From assembly GCA_030429495.1 (NCBI GenBank), contig JAUIFH010000006.1, forward strand, positions 1 to 64,000: DNA of 64,000 bases, written 5' to 3'. Origin of the DNA: Alphaproteobacteria bacterium (lineage in GTDB: Bacteria; Pseudomonadota; Alphaproteobacteria; Rhodobacterales; Rhodobacteraceae). The notes below the pieces were generated by a model that saw only the letters and a list, made by a program, of their open reading frames with translations, searched no databases and was not told the origin of the DNA. Numbering within the stretch: the first letter of the stretch is position 1; every line of letters begins with the position of its first letter. The position numbers and the translations under genes were made by a program. Positions 33,644 to 42,923 of the stretch are shown piece after piece.

Positions 33644-35473
33644 ATGACCATCGCCACGCCACGCCCCGTTCACGACGCCAACGCGACTGCCGGAGGCGGG
33701 CTGGGCGATCTGCCGGAATGGGATCTGAGCGATCTCTACACAGCGCCCGACGCACCTGAGGTGGAACGCGATCTTGGCTGGCTGGACGATGCATGCGCAG
33801 GATTCGCGGCCGACTACGAAGGCAAACTTGGCGGTCTCGACGCGGGTGGGATGCTCGACTGCATCCAGCGCTACGAGCGGATCGAGGCGATCGCGGGCCG
33901 GATCATGTCCTATGCGGGTCTGCGCTACTACCAGAACACGGTCGACGCGATGCGCGCGAAATTCATGTCGGACTGCCAGGACAGGGTGACCGAGGCGACG
34001 ACCCCCTTGGTCTTCTTCTCGTTGGAATTCAATCGCATCGCGGACGATGTTTATGCATCGCTCTTCACCGCCACGCCGGAGATCGCCCGCTACAAGCCGG
34101 TCTTCGACCGGATGCGGGCGATGAAACCGCATCAGTTGTCGGACGAGCTGGAGAAGTTCCTGCACGACCAGTCAACGGTGGGCGCCTCTGCCTGGAACAA
34201 GCTGTTCGATGAAACGATGGCCGGGCTGGAATTCGCCGTGAAGGGCGAGGCCGAGCCGATGAACCTCGAGGCCACGCTGAACCTTCTTTCTGAACAGGAC
34301 CGGTCGCGCCGTGAGGCCGGTGCGCGGGCGCTGGCCGAGGTCTTCGGCGCGAATGTGAAGCTGTTTGCCCGTGTCCACAATACGCTCGCCAAGGAGAAGG
34401 AGATCGAGGACCGCTGGCGCAAGATGCCGTCGCCGCAGCACGGACGGCACCTGTCGAACCATGTGGAGCCGGAAGTCGTCGAAGCGCTGAGGAACGCGGT
34501 CGTTGCCGCCTATCCGAAGCTCTCGCACCGCTACTACGCGCTGAAGGCGAAGTGGATGGGGCTCGACAAGCTGCAGGTCTGGGACCGCAACGCGCCGCTG
34601 CCGATCGAGACGAAGAAGACCGTCGGTTGGGACGAAGCGCGGGAGACGGTGACCTCGGCCTATGCGGCATTCTCGCCGGAACTGGCGAAACTGACGGAGC
34701 CGTTCTTTGACCGGGGCTGGATCGACGCGGGCGTGAAGCCCGGCAAGGCGCCCGGCGCCTTCGCGCATCCGACCGTCACCGACGTCCACCCCTATGTGAT
34801 GCTGAACTATCTCGGCAAGCCGCGCGACGTCATGACGCTCGCACATGAGCTTGGACACGGTGTCCACCAGGTGCTGGCGGCCCCGCAGGGCGAGATGCTG
34901 GCCTCCACGCCCCTGACCTTGGCGGAAACCGCCAGCGTCTTCGGCGAGATGCTGACCTTCCGAAAGCTCCTGTCCCGGGCCAAGGACCAGACCGAGCGCA
35001 AGGTGCTCCTCGCTGGCAAGGTCGAGGACATGATCAACACCGTCGTCCGACAGATCGCCTTCTACGATTTCGAATGCAAGCTGCACGCGGCGCGACGCGC
35101 CGGCGAACTCACCCCCGAGGACATCAACACGCTCTGGATGAGCGTACAGGGTGAAAGCCTCGGCCCGGTGTTCGAGTTCATGGACGGGTATGAAACCTTC
35201 TGGTCCTACATCCCTCACTTCATCCATTCGCCGTTCTACGTCTATGCCTACGCCTTCGGCGACGGCCTCGTGAACGCACTCTACGCGGTTTATGAAGAGG
35301 GGCTGCCGGACTTCCAGGCGAAGTATTTCGAGATGCTGAAGGCGGGCGGATCGAAGCACCACAAGGAGTTGCTCGCGCCATTCGGCCTTGATGCGTCGGA
35401 TCCGAAGTTCTGGGACAAGGGGCTGTCGATGATCGCGCGCTTCATCGACGAGCTGGAGGCGATGGAGGGCTGA
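33644..35473 (+). CDS. pepF: Oligoendopeptidase F, M3 family metallopeptidase
   Basis: This 609-aa zinc endopeptidase has HELGHG at about residue 400, the downstream Glu in ETASVFGE and GYETFWSYIPHFIHSPFYVYAYAFG near the C-terminus. It cleaves oligopeptides in the cytosol. The ATG at 33644 follows GAGGACATC; the longer upstream frame crosses the promoter gap. It is divergent from the Anbu operon over 226 bp, which must hold both promoters. Length is normal. Confidence 0.93.
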   Translation: MTIATPRPVHDANATAGGGLGDLPEWDLSDLYTAPDAPEVERDLGWLDDACAGFAADYEGKLGGLDAGGMLDCIQRYERIEAIAGRIMSYAGLRYYQNTVDAMRAKFMSDCQDRVTEATTPLVFFSLEFNRIADDVYASLFTATPEIARYKPVFDRMRAMKPHQLSDELEKFLHDQSTVGASAWNKLFDETMAGLEFAVKGEAEPMNLEATLNLLSEQDRSRREAGARALAEVFGANVKLFARVHNTLAKEKEIEDRWRKMPSPQHGRHLSNHVEPEVVEALRNAVVAAYPKLSHRYYALKAKWMGLDKLQVWDRNAPLPIETKKTVGWDEARETVTSAYAAFSPELAKLTEPFFDRGWIDAGVKPGKAPGAFAHPTVTDVHPYVMLNYLGKPRDVMTLAHELGHGVHQVLAAPQGEMLASTPLTLAETASVFGEMLTFRKLLSRAKDQTERKVLLAGKVEDMINTVVRQIAFYDFECKLHAARRAGELTPEDINTLWMSVQGESLGPVFEFMDGYETFWSYIPHFIHSPFYVYAYAFGDGLVNALYAVYEEGLPDFQAKYFEMLKAGGSKHHKELLAPFGLDASDPKFWDKGLSMIARFIDELEAMEG

Positions 35474-35526
35474 GCCGCCGCCCGCTTTCCATTGCAAGCC
35501 GGGGATGGGCCGATACACTCGCGCCC

Positions 35527-36513
35527 ATGGAACCCGCCCGCATCGTCCTTCACCTGCCCAAGCCTGTGCTTTCGGGCGAAGAACCGCTCCGTTGGCTCTA
35601 CGAGCGGCTGCGCGACGGCTGGACCGCGCGCGGTGGTGTCGTGGACCTTGTGCCGCATGACCGGGTCTTCCTGCTGCCGGAGATTCTGGAGGACGAGGAT
35701 TTCCACATCGTCGACCATGGCGCCCTGCGCCATCCGCGCATCCTCAACACCGGCGTTGCCTACCTCTACCCTTTCTGGAACCTCGACCCGTGGGGCATCC
35801 GGGCGCTATCATCCATCGGAGAGATGAAGTTCCGGCGCAGCGACGTGGACGGCGCGGCGGCGAATGAGTTCTTTCGCCACATGATCAAGCGCTGGGTGAA
35901 ACCGCGGCGGTCACGCAACGCGCAGCCGGAGGCGCGCGAAAAGCTGCCGGAAAACGCGATCGCGGTCTTCCTTCAGGCCGAGAACGAGCGCGCAATAGAC
36001 GAGACCTGCCACATGGGCCGGGACGAGATGGTCGCGGCCCTGCTGGCGCGCGACGATCCGCGCCCCATCGTTATAAAGCCGCACCCGCATGACAGGTCGT
36101 CCGAAACCGACGACTGGCTGACCCGGATCGCCGCCGACGACCCCCGGGTCACCGTGACGGCGGCCAATATGCACGACATCCTCGCGGCCGCCGACGTCAC
36201 GGTCACGATCAACTCCGCCGTCGGGATCGAGAGCATGTTGCACAGAGTGCCGGTCGTCCTGTGCGGACGGGCCGATTTCCACCACATCGCGGTGACGGTC
36301 CCGGAACCCGCCAGGCTCGACGCGGCCATCGCGCATGCGACGGGGCGGCGCTGGCCGTATCCCCGTTTTCTCTACTGGTATTTCCGCATGAACTGCCTCG
36401 ATGCCGGCAGCAAGACGCTTGTCGACGACGTGCTTGCGCGGATCGCCGCGACAGGTTTCGATACACAGCGCTTCGGGCTGTCCGGCGTGAATACCCCGGA
36501 AAGGGCAACCTGA
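35527..36513 (+). CDS. Capsule polysaccharide biosynthesis-like (KpsS-type) glycosyltransferase
   Basis: This 328-aa protein resembles the capsule polysaccharide biosynthesis family: VIKPHPHDRSSE (about 183-194), a helix-strand NMHDILAAADVTVTINSAVGIESML (215-238) and VVLCGRADFHH. These occur in the beta-Kdo transferase family including KpsS and KpsC. Its N-terminal region is divergent. It lies isolated from the main capsule cluster at 50.8-55.4 kb and only one base before the dipeptidase gene (36515), so it may modify a different glycan. Call on family moderate. Confidence 0.65.
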   Translation: MEPARIVLHLPKPVLSGEEPLRWLYERLRDGWTARGGVVDLVPHDRVFLLPEILEDEDFHIVDHGALRHPRILNTGVAYLYPFWNLDPWGIRALSSIGEMKFRRSDVDGAAANEFFRHMIKRWVKPRRSRNAQPEAREKLPENAIAVFLQAENERAIDETCHMGRDEMVAALLARDDPRPIVIKPHPHDRSSETDDWLTRIAADDPRVTVTAANMHDILAAADVTVTINSAVGIESMLHRVPVVLCGRADFHHIAVTVPEPARLDAAIAHATGRRWPYPRFLYWYFRMNCLDAGSKTLVDDVLARIAATGFDTQRFGLSGVNTPERAT

Positions 36514-36514
36514 A

Positions 36515-37693
36515 ATGTTCTCCACCATCCTGCGCCTTGCCGGCGCGCTGCTGATCCTCGCGGCCACGGCGTTCTTCATCTTCGCCCCCGGTATCGCCGA
36601 TCGCGGCCAGAACCCGGTCGTGGCGCATGATCCCTGGCCCGTCAGCCCCGCCGCCCGGGCAATGCATGAACGGCTGATCATCGGCGATCTTCACGCCGAC
36701 GCCCTTCTGTGGGACCGCGACCTGACGGAGCGCTGGGGACGCGGGCAGGTCGACCTGCCGCGCCTCGCCGAGGGCAATGTCGCGCTGCAGATCTTCACGA
36801 CGGTGACGAAAAGCCCCTCGGGTCTGAACTACGAGTCAAACGCGGCCGATGCGCGCGACGACATCACGCTGCTCTATATCGGCCAGCTTCGGCCGTTCCG
36901 CAGCTGGCTTGACCTGACCGAGCGGGCATTGGAGCAGGCACGGCAACTGGCCATCGCGGAGGGAAAGGCGCCCGAGATGCTGAAGATCGTCCGCACCCGC
37001 GGTGACCTTGCCGAAGTTCTGGCCCGGAGGGCAGCGGGCGAACGGGTGGTCGGCGGCATTCTCGGTGCCGAGGGCGGTCATGCGCTTGGCGGCGACCTCG
37101 CCAATCTTGACCGGCTCTACGACGCGGGCTTCAGACTGATCGGGCTGACCCATTTCTTCGACAACGAACTCGGCGCGTCGCTGCACGGCGAGGCGGGGCG
37201 CGACAACGGGTTGACCGATTTCGGCAGGATGACGGTTACCGCGATGGTCAGGCGCGGCGTGATCATCGACCTCGCCCATGCCTCACCGGCGATGGCGCGC
37301 GAAGTTCTGGCCATGGTCGACGTGCCGGTCGTGGTCAGCCATACAGGCATCCACAGCCATTGCCAGACGGTAAGAAACTTTCCCGACGACCTGATGGCCG
37401 AGATCGCGCAGCGCGGCGGCCTGATCGGCATCGGCTTCTGGGACGAGGTAACCTGCGACGACACGCCCGCCGGTATCGCCGGAGCGATCGCCGCGGCCAT
37501 CGCGCTCGTTGGCGAGGATCACGTCGCGCTCGGCTCGGATTTCGATGGCGCCGTCACCACGCGGTTCGACGCCTCCGAACTCGCGGCTCTGACACAGGCT
37601 CTGATCGACAAAGGGCTGGCGGAGGAGACCATCGCCAAGGTCATGGGCGGCAATATGGTCCGGTTTCTTGAGACCGCCCTGCCCGAGGGCTGA
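36515..37693 (+). CDS. Membrane dipeptidase, peptidase family M19
   Basis: This 392-aa M19 enzyme has one N-terminal membrane segment (about 7-28), so it is anchored in the inner membrane with the domain in the periplasm. Zinc ligands are visible: HADALL (about 55-60), the bridging Glu in LGAEGGHAL, His in VVVSHTGIHSHC, and the later DFDGAV. It hydrolyses dipeptides, including D-amino-acid-containing ones. It follows the KpsS-type gene by one base and is 12 bases from the convergent oxidoreductase gene. Confidence 0.9.
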   Translation: MFSTILRLAGALLILAATAFFIFAPGIADRGQNPVVAHDPWPVSPAARAMHERLIIGDLHADALLWDRDLTERWGRGQVDLPRLAEGNVALQIFTTVTKSPSGLNYESNAADARDDITLLYIGQLRPFRSWLDLTERALEQARQLAIAEGKAPEMLKIVRTRGDLAEVLARRAAGERVVGGILGAEGGHALGGDLANLDRLYDAGFRLIGLTHFFDNELGASLHGEAGRDNGLTDFGRMTVTAMVRRGVIIDLAHASPAMAREVLAMVDVPVVVSHTGIHSHCQTVRNFPDDLMAEIAQRGGLIGIGFWDEVTCDDTPAGIAGAIAAAIALVGEDHVALGSDFDGAVTTRFDASELAALTQALIDKGLAEETIAKVMGGNMVRFLETALPEG

Positions 37694-37705
37694 GCCCGCG
37701 CGCCT

Positions 37706-38683
37706 TCAGCTTGCGGCGGCGAAGACTCCGTCGATCATCGCCTGCGTTCCCTTCGCATCCTCGAGCGTCCAGGGATAGGGCGCGCCATCGCGAACCGTGC
37801 GGCAGAAGGCCTCGACCTGATTGCGGTATTGCCGCGCACCCGGGAAGCGTTCGACGTGATCGGGCCGCCCGGAGCGGAACATGTGCAACTGCGCCTCTCC
37901 GAAAAGCCCGGCATTGAACGGCGCAGTCAGACGTATGAGGCCGGTTTCGCCCTGAAAAACCACTTCCTGACGCGGATGAAGACGCATCGAGGTCATCGCG
38001 TGATAGGTGAAGCGGCTACCCTGCCCCTCCATGTCTGCGATGATCTGTGCAAAGACATCGACACCATTCTCCCGCACGATGCGGGAGGTGATCGAAACCG
38101 GTTCCGCCCCGGTGGCCCAGCGCACGGAGCCATAGGCATAGACGCCGATATCGGGGATGGAGCCGCCGCCAGTCTCTGCGCGGTTGCGAATGTTTCCCGG
38201 GTCGTCGCGATTGTCATAGCTGAAATGGGCATCCGCGTGCCGGATCGGCCCAATCGCGCCATCCGCGATCAGGGCGCGGGCGCGCTGCCACTGCGGGTGG
38301 TGGACGATCATGTAGGCTTCGGCCGCCAGCAGCCCCGCCGCGTCCCGCGCCGAGATCAGGCCGTCGATCTCATCCGTGCGCATCGCGATGGGCTTTTCGG
38401 TAAGCACATGCTTCCCCGCGGCGAGCGCCTTCAGCGTCCATTCGACATGGATATGGTTCGGCAACGGGATGTAGACCGCGTCGATCCGGGGATCGGCCAG
38501 CAGCGCATCGTAGGAGCTATGGACTTCGAGGTCGGGACAAAACGCCCGGAAGGGTTCCGCCTTCGTCGCATCGGACGTCGCAAGCGCGTGAAGTCGCGCG
38601 CCTTCCGCCTCGTGGATCGCGCGCGCCATGTGGTCGCGCGCGAACTTGGCAGCGCCCAGCACCCCCCAGTTAACCGGTTCCAT
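37706..38683 (-). CDS. Gfo/Idh/MocA family oxidoreductase
   Basis: This 325-aa NAD(P)-binding oxidoreductase has the Rossmann start WGVLGAAKFARDHMARAI, EKPIAM (about 95-100), the catalytic Lys context typical of the family, and a C-terminal alpha/beta domain with DNRDDPGNIRNR and GGGSIPDIGVYAYGSVRW. Most members oxidise or reduce sugars; substrate unknown. Repeat copy B lies upstream of its start (38715-38802), between it and rpoH. Confidence 0.85.
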   Translation of the reverse strand: MEPVNWGVLGAAKFARDHMARAIHEAEGARLHALATSDATKAEPFRAFCPDLEVHSSYDALLADPRIDAVYIPLPNHIHVEWTLKALAAGKHVLTEKPIAMRTDEIDGLISARDAAGLLAAEAYMIVHHPQWQRARALIADGAIGPIRHADAHFSYDNRDDPGNIRNRAETGGGSIPDIGVYAYGSVRWATGAEPVSITSRIVRENGVDVFAQIIADMEGQGSRFTYHAMTSMRLHPRQEVVFQGETGLIRLTAPFNAGLFGEAQLHMFRSGRPDHVERFPGARQYRNQVEAFCRTVRDGAPYPWTLEDAKGTQAMIDGVFAAAS

Positions 38684-38714
38684 CGCCTTCTCCGAATGCC
38701 CGCGGTCGCGCTAT

Positions 38715-38802
38715 CGAATTTCGGGTTTACGCTGAATCAGACTTCGAACCTTTTCGTTCGAATTCTGACAGGCGCTGTTTCAATCGAAACCCGAAACGCT
38801 TT
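38715..38802. repeat. Dispersed nested-palindrome repeat, copy B
   Basis: This is nearly identical to copy A at 3084-3174: TTTCGGGTTTACGC at the left, inner dyad TTCGAACC...GGTTCGAA-like, then the shared block CGAATTCTGACAGGCGCTGT and right end AATCGAAACCCGAAACGC. The left arm is partly degraded (GAATTTCGGG). It sits between the oxidoreductase promoter and the rpoH 3' end, both on the minus strand, so it is outside any ORF. Confidence 0.8.
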
Positions 38803-38883
38803 TACAACTACGTCGCGACGCCCTTCGGGGCAAGGCTTCATCCCGCGCCTGAACCGCAGGCGGCAAACAGTGGGCTCCGGCCG

Positions 38884-39780
38884 TCAGGCCGGAACCACCA
38901 TGCCCTTCTCGGCGGCAAGCTTGCGCATCCGTTCCTGGATCTTCTCAAACGCGCGCACCTCGATCTGACGGATACGCTCCCGGCTGACGCCGTACTGGCT
39001 CGAAAGGTCCTCAAGCGTCACCGGTTCTTCCGCGAGCCGCCGCTGAACGAGGACGTCGCGCTCCCGCTCGTTCAGCACGTCCATTGCCCGTTCGAGAAGC
39101 TCGCGGCGCACTTCCAGCTCATCCGCTTCTGCATAGTGGCCGGCCTGATCGGCATCCTCGTCCTCGAGCCAGTCCTGCCATTGCGCTGTGCCCTCGCCAT
39201 CGGAACCGATCGTCGCGTTCAGCGACGCATCGCCGCCCGACAGGCGGCGGTTCATGGCGATCACCTCGTCCTCGGACACGTTGAGGTCGTGGGCGATCTT
39301 TTCGACATGTTCCGGCCGCAGGTCGCCTTCCTCAAGCGCGCCGATGCGGTTCTTCGCCTTTCTCAGGTTGAAGAACAGCTTCTTCTGGGCCGAGGTCGTG
39401 CCGAGCTTCACAAGACTCCAGGACCGCAGGATATATTCCTGGATCGAGGCGCGGATCCACCACATCGCATAGGTGGCAAGCCGGAAACCCTTTTCGGGAT
39501 CGAAGCGCTTGACCGCCTGCATCAGGCCGACATTCGCCTCCGAGATCACTTCGGCCTGCGGCAGGCCATAGCCGCGATAGCCCATGGCGATCTTCGCCGC
39601 GAGGCGGAGGTGCGATGTCACCAGCTTGTGGGCGGCGGAACTGTCTTCGTGGTCAACCCAGCTTTTCGCAAGCATGTATTCCTCTTCCGGTTCCAGAAGC
39701 GGAAACTTGCGGATTTCTTGCAAGTAGCGGTTCAGCCCCTGCTCCGGGCTGGGTGCTGGAAGATTGGAATAGGTCGCCAT
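38884..39780 (-). CDS. rpoH: Heat-shock RNA polymerase sigma factor RpoH
   Basis: This 298-aa sigma-32-type factor has region 2 (RLAAKIAMGYRGYGLP ... VGLMQAVKRFDPEKGFRLATYAMWWIRASIQEYILRSW), the RpoH box QKKLFFNLRKAKN (about 131-143), and region 4 with EDLSSQYGVSRERIRQIEVRAFEKI. It directs RNAP to chaperone and stress genes. Rhodobacteraceae often have two RpoH paralogues; this reads as RpoH-I. A 166-bp gap on its 5' side, behind the cls gene, holds its promoter. Confidence 0.95.
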   Translation of the reverse strand: MATYSNLPAPSPEQGLNRYLQEIRKFPLLEPEEEYMLAKSWVDHEDSSAAHKLVTSHLRLAAKIAMGYRGYGLPQAEVISEANVGLMQAVKRFDPEKGFRLATYAMWWIRASIQEYILRSWSLVKLGTTSAQKKLFFNLRKAKNRIGALEEGDLRPEHVEKIAHDLNVSEDEVIAMNRRLSGGDASLNATIGSDGEGTAQWQDWLEDEDADQAGHYAEADELEVRRELLERAMDVLNERERDVLVQRRLAEEPVTLEDLSSQYGVSRERIRQIEVRAFEKIQERMRKLAAEKGMVVPA

Positions 39781-39946
39781 ACCTGACCCCCTGTTATGGT
39801 CATGGACCGCGCAATGTAGGACCGGCTCCGGTCCGAGACAAGGCGCGAGTCCCGTTTATGTTTGTAAAACGCGAAGTGGGGCCAATTCCGTCGGTTTGCC
39901 AGCGATGTTGCAATGCTTCACCACTTTGTCACCAAGTCGATGCACG

Positions 39947-41368
39947 CTAAAGCAGCGGCCCCATCGTCGCGAAAAGGTTGTTGAGCGCGCGCGGCAGCAC
40001 CCGTTCCTCCTCCGCCTCGGCGCGGGTCAGGATGCGCGACCTGTCGAGATACGCCTGCTGGCGCGCACGGATCGCCGCGGTGACTTCTTCAGAGACGAGA
40101 TAGACGTTGTTCTCATAGTTCAACTCGAAGCTCCGCCTGTCCATGTTGGCCGATCCGATGCAGGCGGCGCGCCCGTCGACGGTCATCGTCTTGGCATGCA
40201 GAAGCCCGCCTTCGAACTCCGCAAGGCAGACGCCGCAACCGACCAGTTCGCTGAAATAGCTGCGGCTGGCGCGAGCCACGAAGAAGCTGTCATTGCGCGC
40301 GGGCAGGATCAGCGTCACCGAGACGCCGCGCACGGCGGCGGCGTGGATCGCCCGCAGGAGCGTTTCATCGGGCACGAAATAGGGCGTCGTGATCACCGCC
40401 TCGCGCTCGGCCGCGGCCAGCATCATGGCGAAGAGGTCCGAGACCGCGCGGCTGTCGATCGAGGGGCCGGTGCCCACGGCGATCGCCGGGCAGCCGCCGT
40501 CACCAGGTGCCGTCTCATCGAGGACGGCCGAGATGTCCTCGCCCGCATGGGTCATCCAGTCGATCGCGAAGAGGTGCTGCAACTGGCCCGCCACCGGGCC
40601 TTCGAGGCGCAGAAGGATGTCGACCCAGGGCGCGTATCTGGCCTTCACGCGAAACTCGGGATCGGCGCAGTTCTGGCTGCCGCAATAGGCCGTCTTTCCG
40701 TCGATCACCGCGATCTTGCGGTGATTGCGCAGATCGACCCGGCCATAGAAGACATGCAGCAGGAGCCAACGCATCTTGAAGGTGATGGCGGTCTGCACGC
40801 CCTTGTCGCGCAAGGAGCGCCAGCGGGCAGAGCGCGCAAGCGTCCGCGATCCCAACCCGTCGATCAGAACGCGGCAGGTAACCCCGCGCGACGCCGCGCG
40901 TTCGACCGCGTCGAGGACGGCACTGCCATTGCCGTCCTGAAGCCAGATGTAGAAAAGCAGATGCACATGGTTTCGGGCGGCGTCGATATCGGCGATCAGT
41001 GCCGCGATCGCGGCATTCTCATCCGGCGTCAGCGTGGCGCGGTTTCCCGCGACGGAATGAAAGCCATTGACCACGCCTGCCCGGCGGAAGACCTGAGCGA
41101 ACTGCGCCGGCACCGCGGCATCGGGCATGGCAACGTCACGCGGCCGGCCAAGCAGCTTTGTCGCCTCCTCCATCCGGCGGCCGGTGCGGGCGCCGATATT
41201 CGTCTCTCCGAACAGCAGATAGAGCAGGATCCCTATGCCGGGTAGCGCCACGACGAGCAGAAGCCATGCCGCGCGCGAGGCGGGCTGACGTCCGCGCCGC
41301 GTCAGCGCCCGCAAGCCGGTCAGAGTCTGCAGAAGCAGATGGATCAGGATGCCGAACGACAAGGTCAT
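39947..41368 (-). CDS. cls: Cardiolipin synthase, phospholipase D superfamily
   Basis: This 473-aa membrane protein has two N-terminal hydrophobic helices (about 5-20 and 33-53), then two PLD motifs: HRKIAVIDGKTAYCGSQN (about 213-230) and HAKTMTVDGRAACIGSANMD (about 393-412). It condenses two phosphatidylglycerols into cardiolipin, or transfers phosphatidyl groups. It is the normal bacterial Cls length. It lies 40 bases downstream of the pseudouridine synthase gene, with the same orientation, so the two could be co-transcribed. Confidence 0.9.
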   Translation of the reverse strand: MTLSFGILIHLLLQTLTGLRALTRRGRQPASRAAWLLLVVALPGIGILLYLLFGETNIGARTGRRMEEATKLLGRPRDVAMPDAAVPAQFAQVFRRAGVVNGFHSVAGNRATLTPDENAAIAALIADIDAARNHVHLLFYIWLQDGNGSAVLDAVERAASRGVTCRVLIDGLGSRTLARSARWRSLRDKGVQTAITFKMRWLLLHVFYGRVDLRNHRKIAVIDGKTAYCGSQNCADPEFRVKARYAPWVDILLRLEGPVAGQLQHLFAIDWMTHAGEDISAVLDETAPGDGGCPAIAVGTGPSIDSRAVSDLFAMMLAAAEREAVITTPYFVPDETLLRAIHAAAVRGVSVTLILPARNDSFFVARASRSYFSELVGCGVCLAEFEGGLLHAKTMTVDGRAACIGSANMDRRSFELNYENNVYLVSEEVTAAIRARQQAYLDRSRILTRAEAEEERVLPRALNNLFATMGPLL

Positions 41369-41408
41369 GGCTGGCCTCCGCGCCTGTCCGCACAGCGTCA
41401 GTCAACAC

Positions 41409-42443
41409 TCATTTGCGAAGGGCTTCCAGAAGCTTCGCAAGATCCTCCGGCAGATCGGAGGTGAAACTCAGCCGCTCACCCGTCACCGGGTGCTCAAAGC
41501 CGAGGGTCGCAGCGTGCAGCGCCTGACGCGGGAAGGAACGCACCGCGTCGGCCGCATCCGCGCCCAGTGCCGACGCGGCAGGCTTGCGACGCCCGCCATA
41601 GACCGGATCGCCCAGAAGGCCGTGACCGGCATGAGCCATGTGCACCCGGATCTGGTGAGTGCGTCCGGTCTCCAGCCAGCATTCGACCAGCGCAACGGCG
41701 GGCGGTGTGCCGAAGGCTTCCAGAACCCTGATCCGCGTCACCGCGTGGCGCCCGCCCTGAAACAGAACGGCCTGACGCTGTCGGTCCGTCTTGTGGCGGG
41801 CAAGCTGCGTCGTGATCTTCAGGATGCCGCCTGCCTCGAAGCTCGTCCCCTTCACGCCGTGCAGACGCGGGTCGGCGGCATCGGGCACCCCGTGGGCGAG
41901 GGCTAGGTAGCGCCGGTTGACGCTGTGCTTCTCGAACTGCCGCGCCAGCCCGTGATGCGCGCGGTCGGATTTCGCCACGACGAGAAGCCCCGACGTGTCC
42001 TTGTCGATCCGGTGCACGATACCGGGCCGCTTCTCTCCGCCGATGCCCGACAGCGTGTCGCCGCAGTGGTGAAGGAGCGCGTTGACGAGCGTCCCGGCGG
42101 GCGAGCCGGGCGCGGGATGGACAACCATTCCGGCAGGCTTGTCGACAACGATGAGGTCGTCGTCCTCCCACACGATCGCGAGCGGGATCGCCTCGGCCTT
42201 TGTCTCGACCGTTTCGGCGGGATCAAGGCGGATCTCGAACAGGTCGCCTTCGGCCACTTTCGCCTTGGCATCCGTCACCACGTCGCCTGCGCCCTGCACC
42301 GCGCCCTCGGCCAGAAGCTTTGCGATGCGCGACCGCGACAGGGCGGCTTCCGCTGGCACATCGCGCGCCAGCGCCTTATCAAGGCGATCAGGCGGGTTCG
42401 GCCCGATCACGACGCGCAAGGTACGGCTTTCGATGTCCGACAC
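41409..42443 (-). CDS. RluA/RluD-type pseudouridine synthase
   Basis: This 344-aa enzyme has an N-terminal S4 domain (RLDKALARDVP ... LSRSRIAKLLAEGAV) and catalytic HRIDKDTSGLLVVAK (about 160-174), the Asp being the catalytic nucleophile of the RluA group. It modifies 23S rRNA, probably by the RluD reaction, but the RluA/C/D type cannot be fixed here. The most plausible start is GTG at 42443 (begins MSDIES), inside the 5' end of the divergent DUF6476 gene; a TTG in the TLRVV stretch is another option. Confidence 0.88.
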   Translation of the reverse strand: MSDIESRTLRVVIGPNPPDRLDKALARDVPAEAALSRSRIAKLLAEGAVQGAGDVVTDAKAKVAEGDLFEIRLDPAETVETKAEAIPLAIVWEDDDLIVVDKPAGMVVHPAPGSPAGTLVNALLHHCGDTLSGIGGEKRPGIVHRIDKDTSGLLVVAKSDRAHHGLARQFEKHSVNRRYLALAHGVPDAADPRLHGVKGTSFEAGGILKITTQLARHKTDRQRQAVLFQGGRHAVTRIRVLEAFGTPPAVALVECWLETGRTHQIRVHMAHAGHGLLGDPVYGGRRKPAASALGADAADAVRSFPRQALHAATLGFEHPVTGERLSFTSDLPEDLAKLLEALRK

Positions 42444-42762
42444 GAATGAGGCTCCGAACGAAGCGGGCGCGGGCACTCCGCCCGAGCTGCGCTTTCTCAA
42501 GGTCTTGGTGACGGTGCTTGCGGGCACCATGATCCTCGGCCTGATAACGATCATCACGCTGATTGTCATCCGCTTCCCGTCCGCACTGTCGCCGCGCCCG
42601 GCCCTGCCCGAGTCCGTGACCCTGCCGGATGGCGCAGTAGCAAGGGCGGTGACCTTCGGCAGCGGCTGGGTCGCCGTCGTGACCGAAGCGGACGAAATCC
42701 TGATCCTCAATGCGGAAACCGGCGCGCTGCGTCAGCGCGTGGCGATCACCGGCGGCGAATGA
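42433..42762 (+). CDS. DUF6476 family single-pass membrane protein
   Basis: This 109-aa protein has one transmembrane helix (about 25-47: LVTVLAGTMILGLITIITLIVI), a Pro-rich linker RFPSALSPRPALPESVTLPDG and a C-terminal periplasmic strand region ending TGALRQRVAITGGE. This matches DUF6476, a family I know from Rhodobacterales. Its function is unknown. Its ATG overlaps the start of the divergent pseudouridine synthase gene by 11 bases, an unusual head-to-head overlap. Confidence 0.75.
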   Translation: MSDTNEAPNEAGAGTPPELRFLKVLVTVLAGTMILGLITIITLIVIRFPSALSPRPALPESVTLPDGAVARAVTFGSGWVAVVTEADEILILNAETGALRQRVAITGGE

Positions 42763-42794
42763 CGCGCAGCCCGGTGAATTGACTTGTGTGGGAG

Positions 42795-42871
42795 TGGTAC
42801 CGACGCCCCGGCTCGAACGGGGGACCCCCAGATCCACAATCTGGTGCTCTAACCAACTGAGCTACGTCGGC
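42795..42871 (-). tRNA. tRNA-His (anticodon GTG)
   Basis: On the minus strand a full cloverleaf is readable: acceptor GCCGACG pairs with CGTCGGT, D-arm with GCTCAGTTGGTTAGAGC, anticodon stem CCAGA/TCTGG with loop containing GTG, and T-arm with GTTCGAGCC; CCA is encoded. The base before position 1 is T, not G, and the discriminator is A73, so this is the G-1-less tRNA-His of many alphaproteobacteria. Confidence 0.95.
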
Positions 42872-42923
42872 ACTCGACGGGCATTTAGCCCCCTGCCAAT
42901 GTGATTGCAAGAGCCACTTCGGG

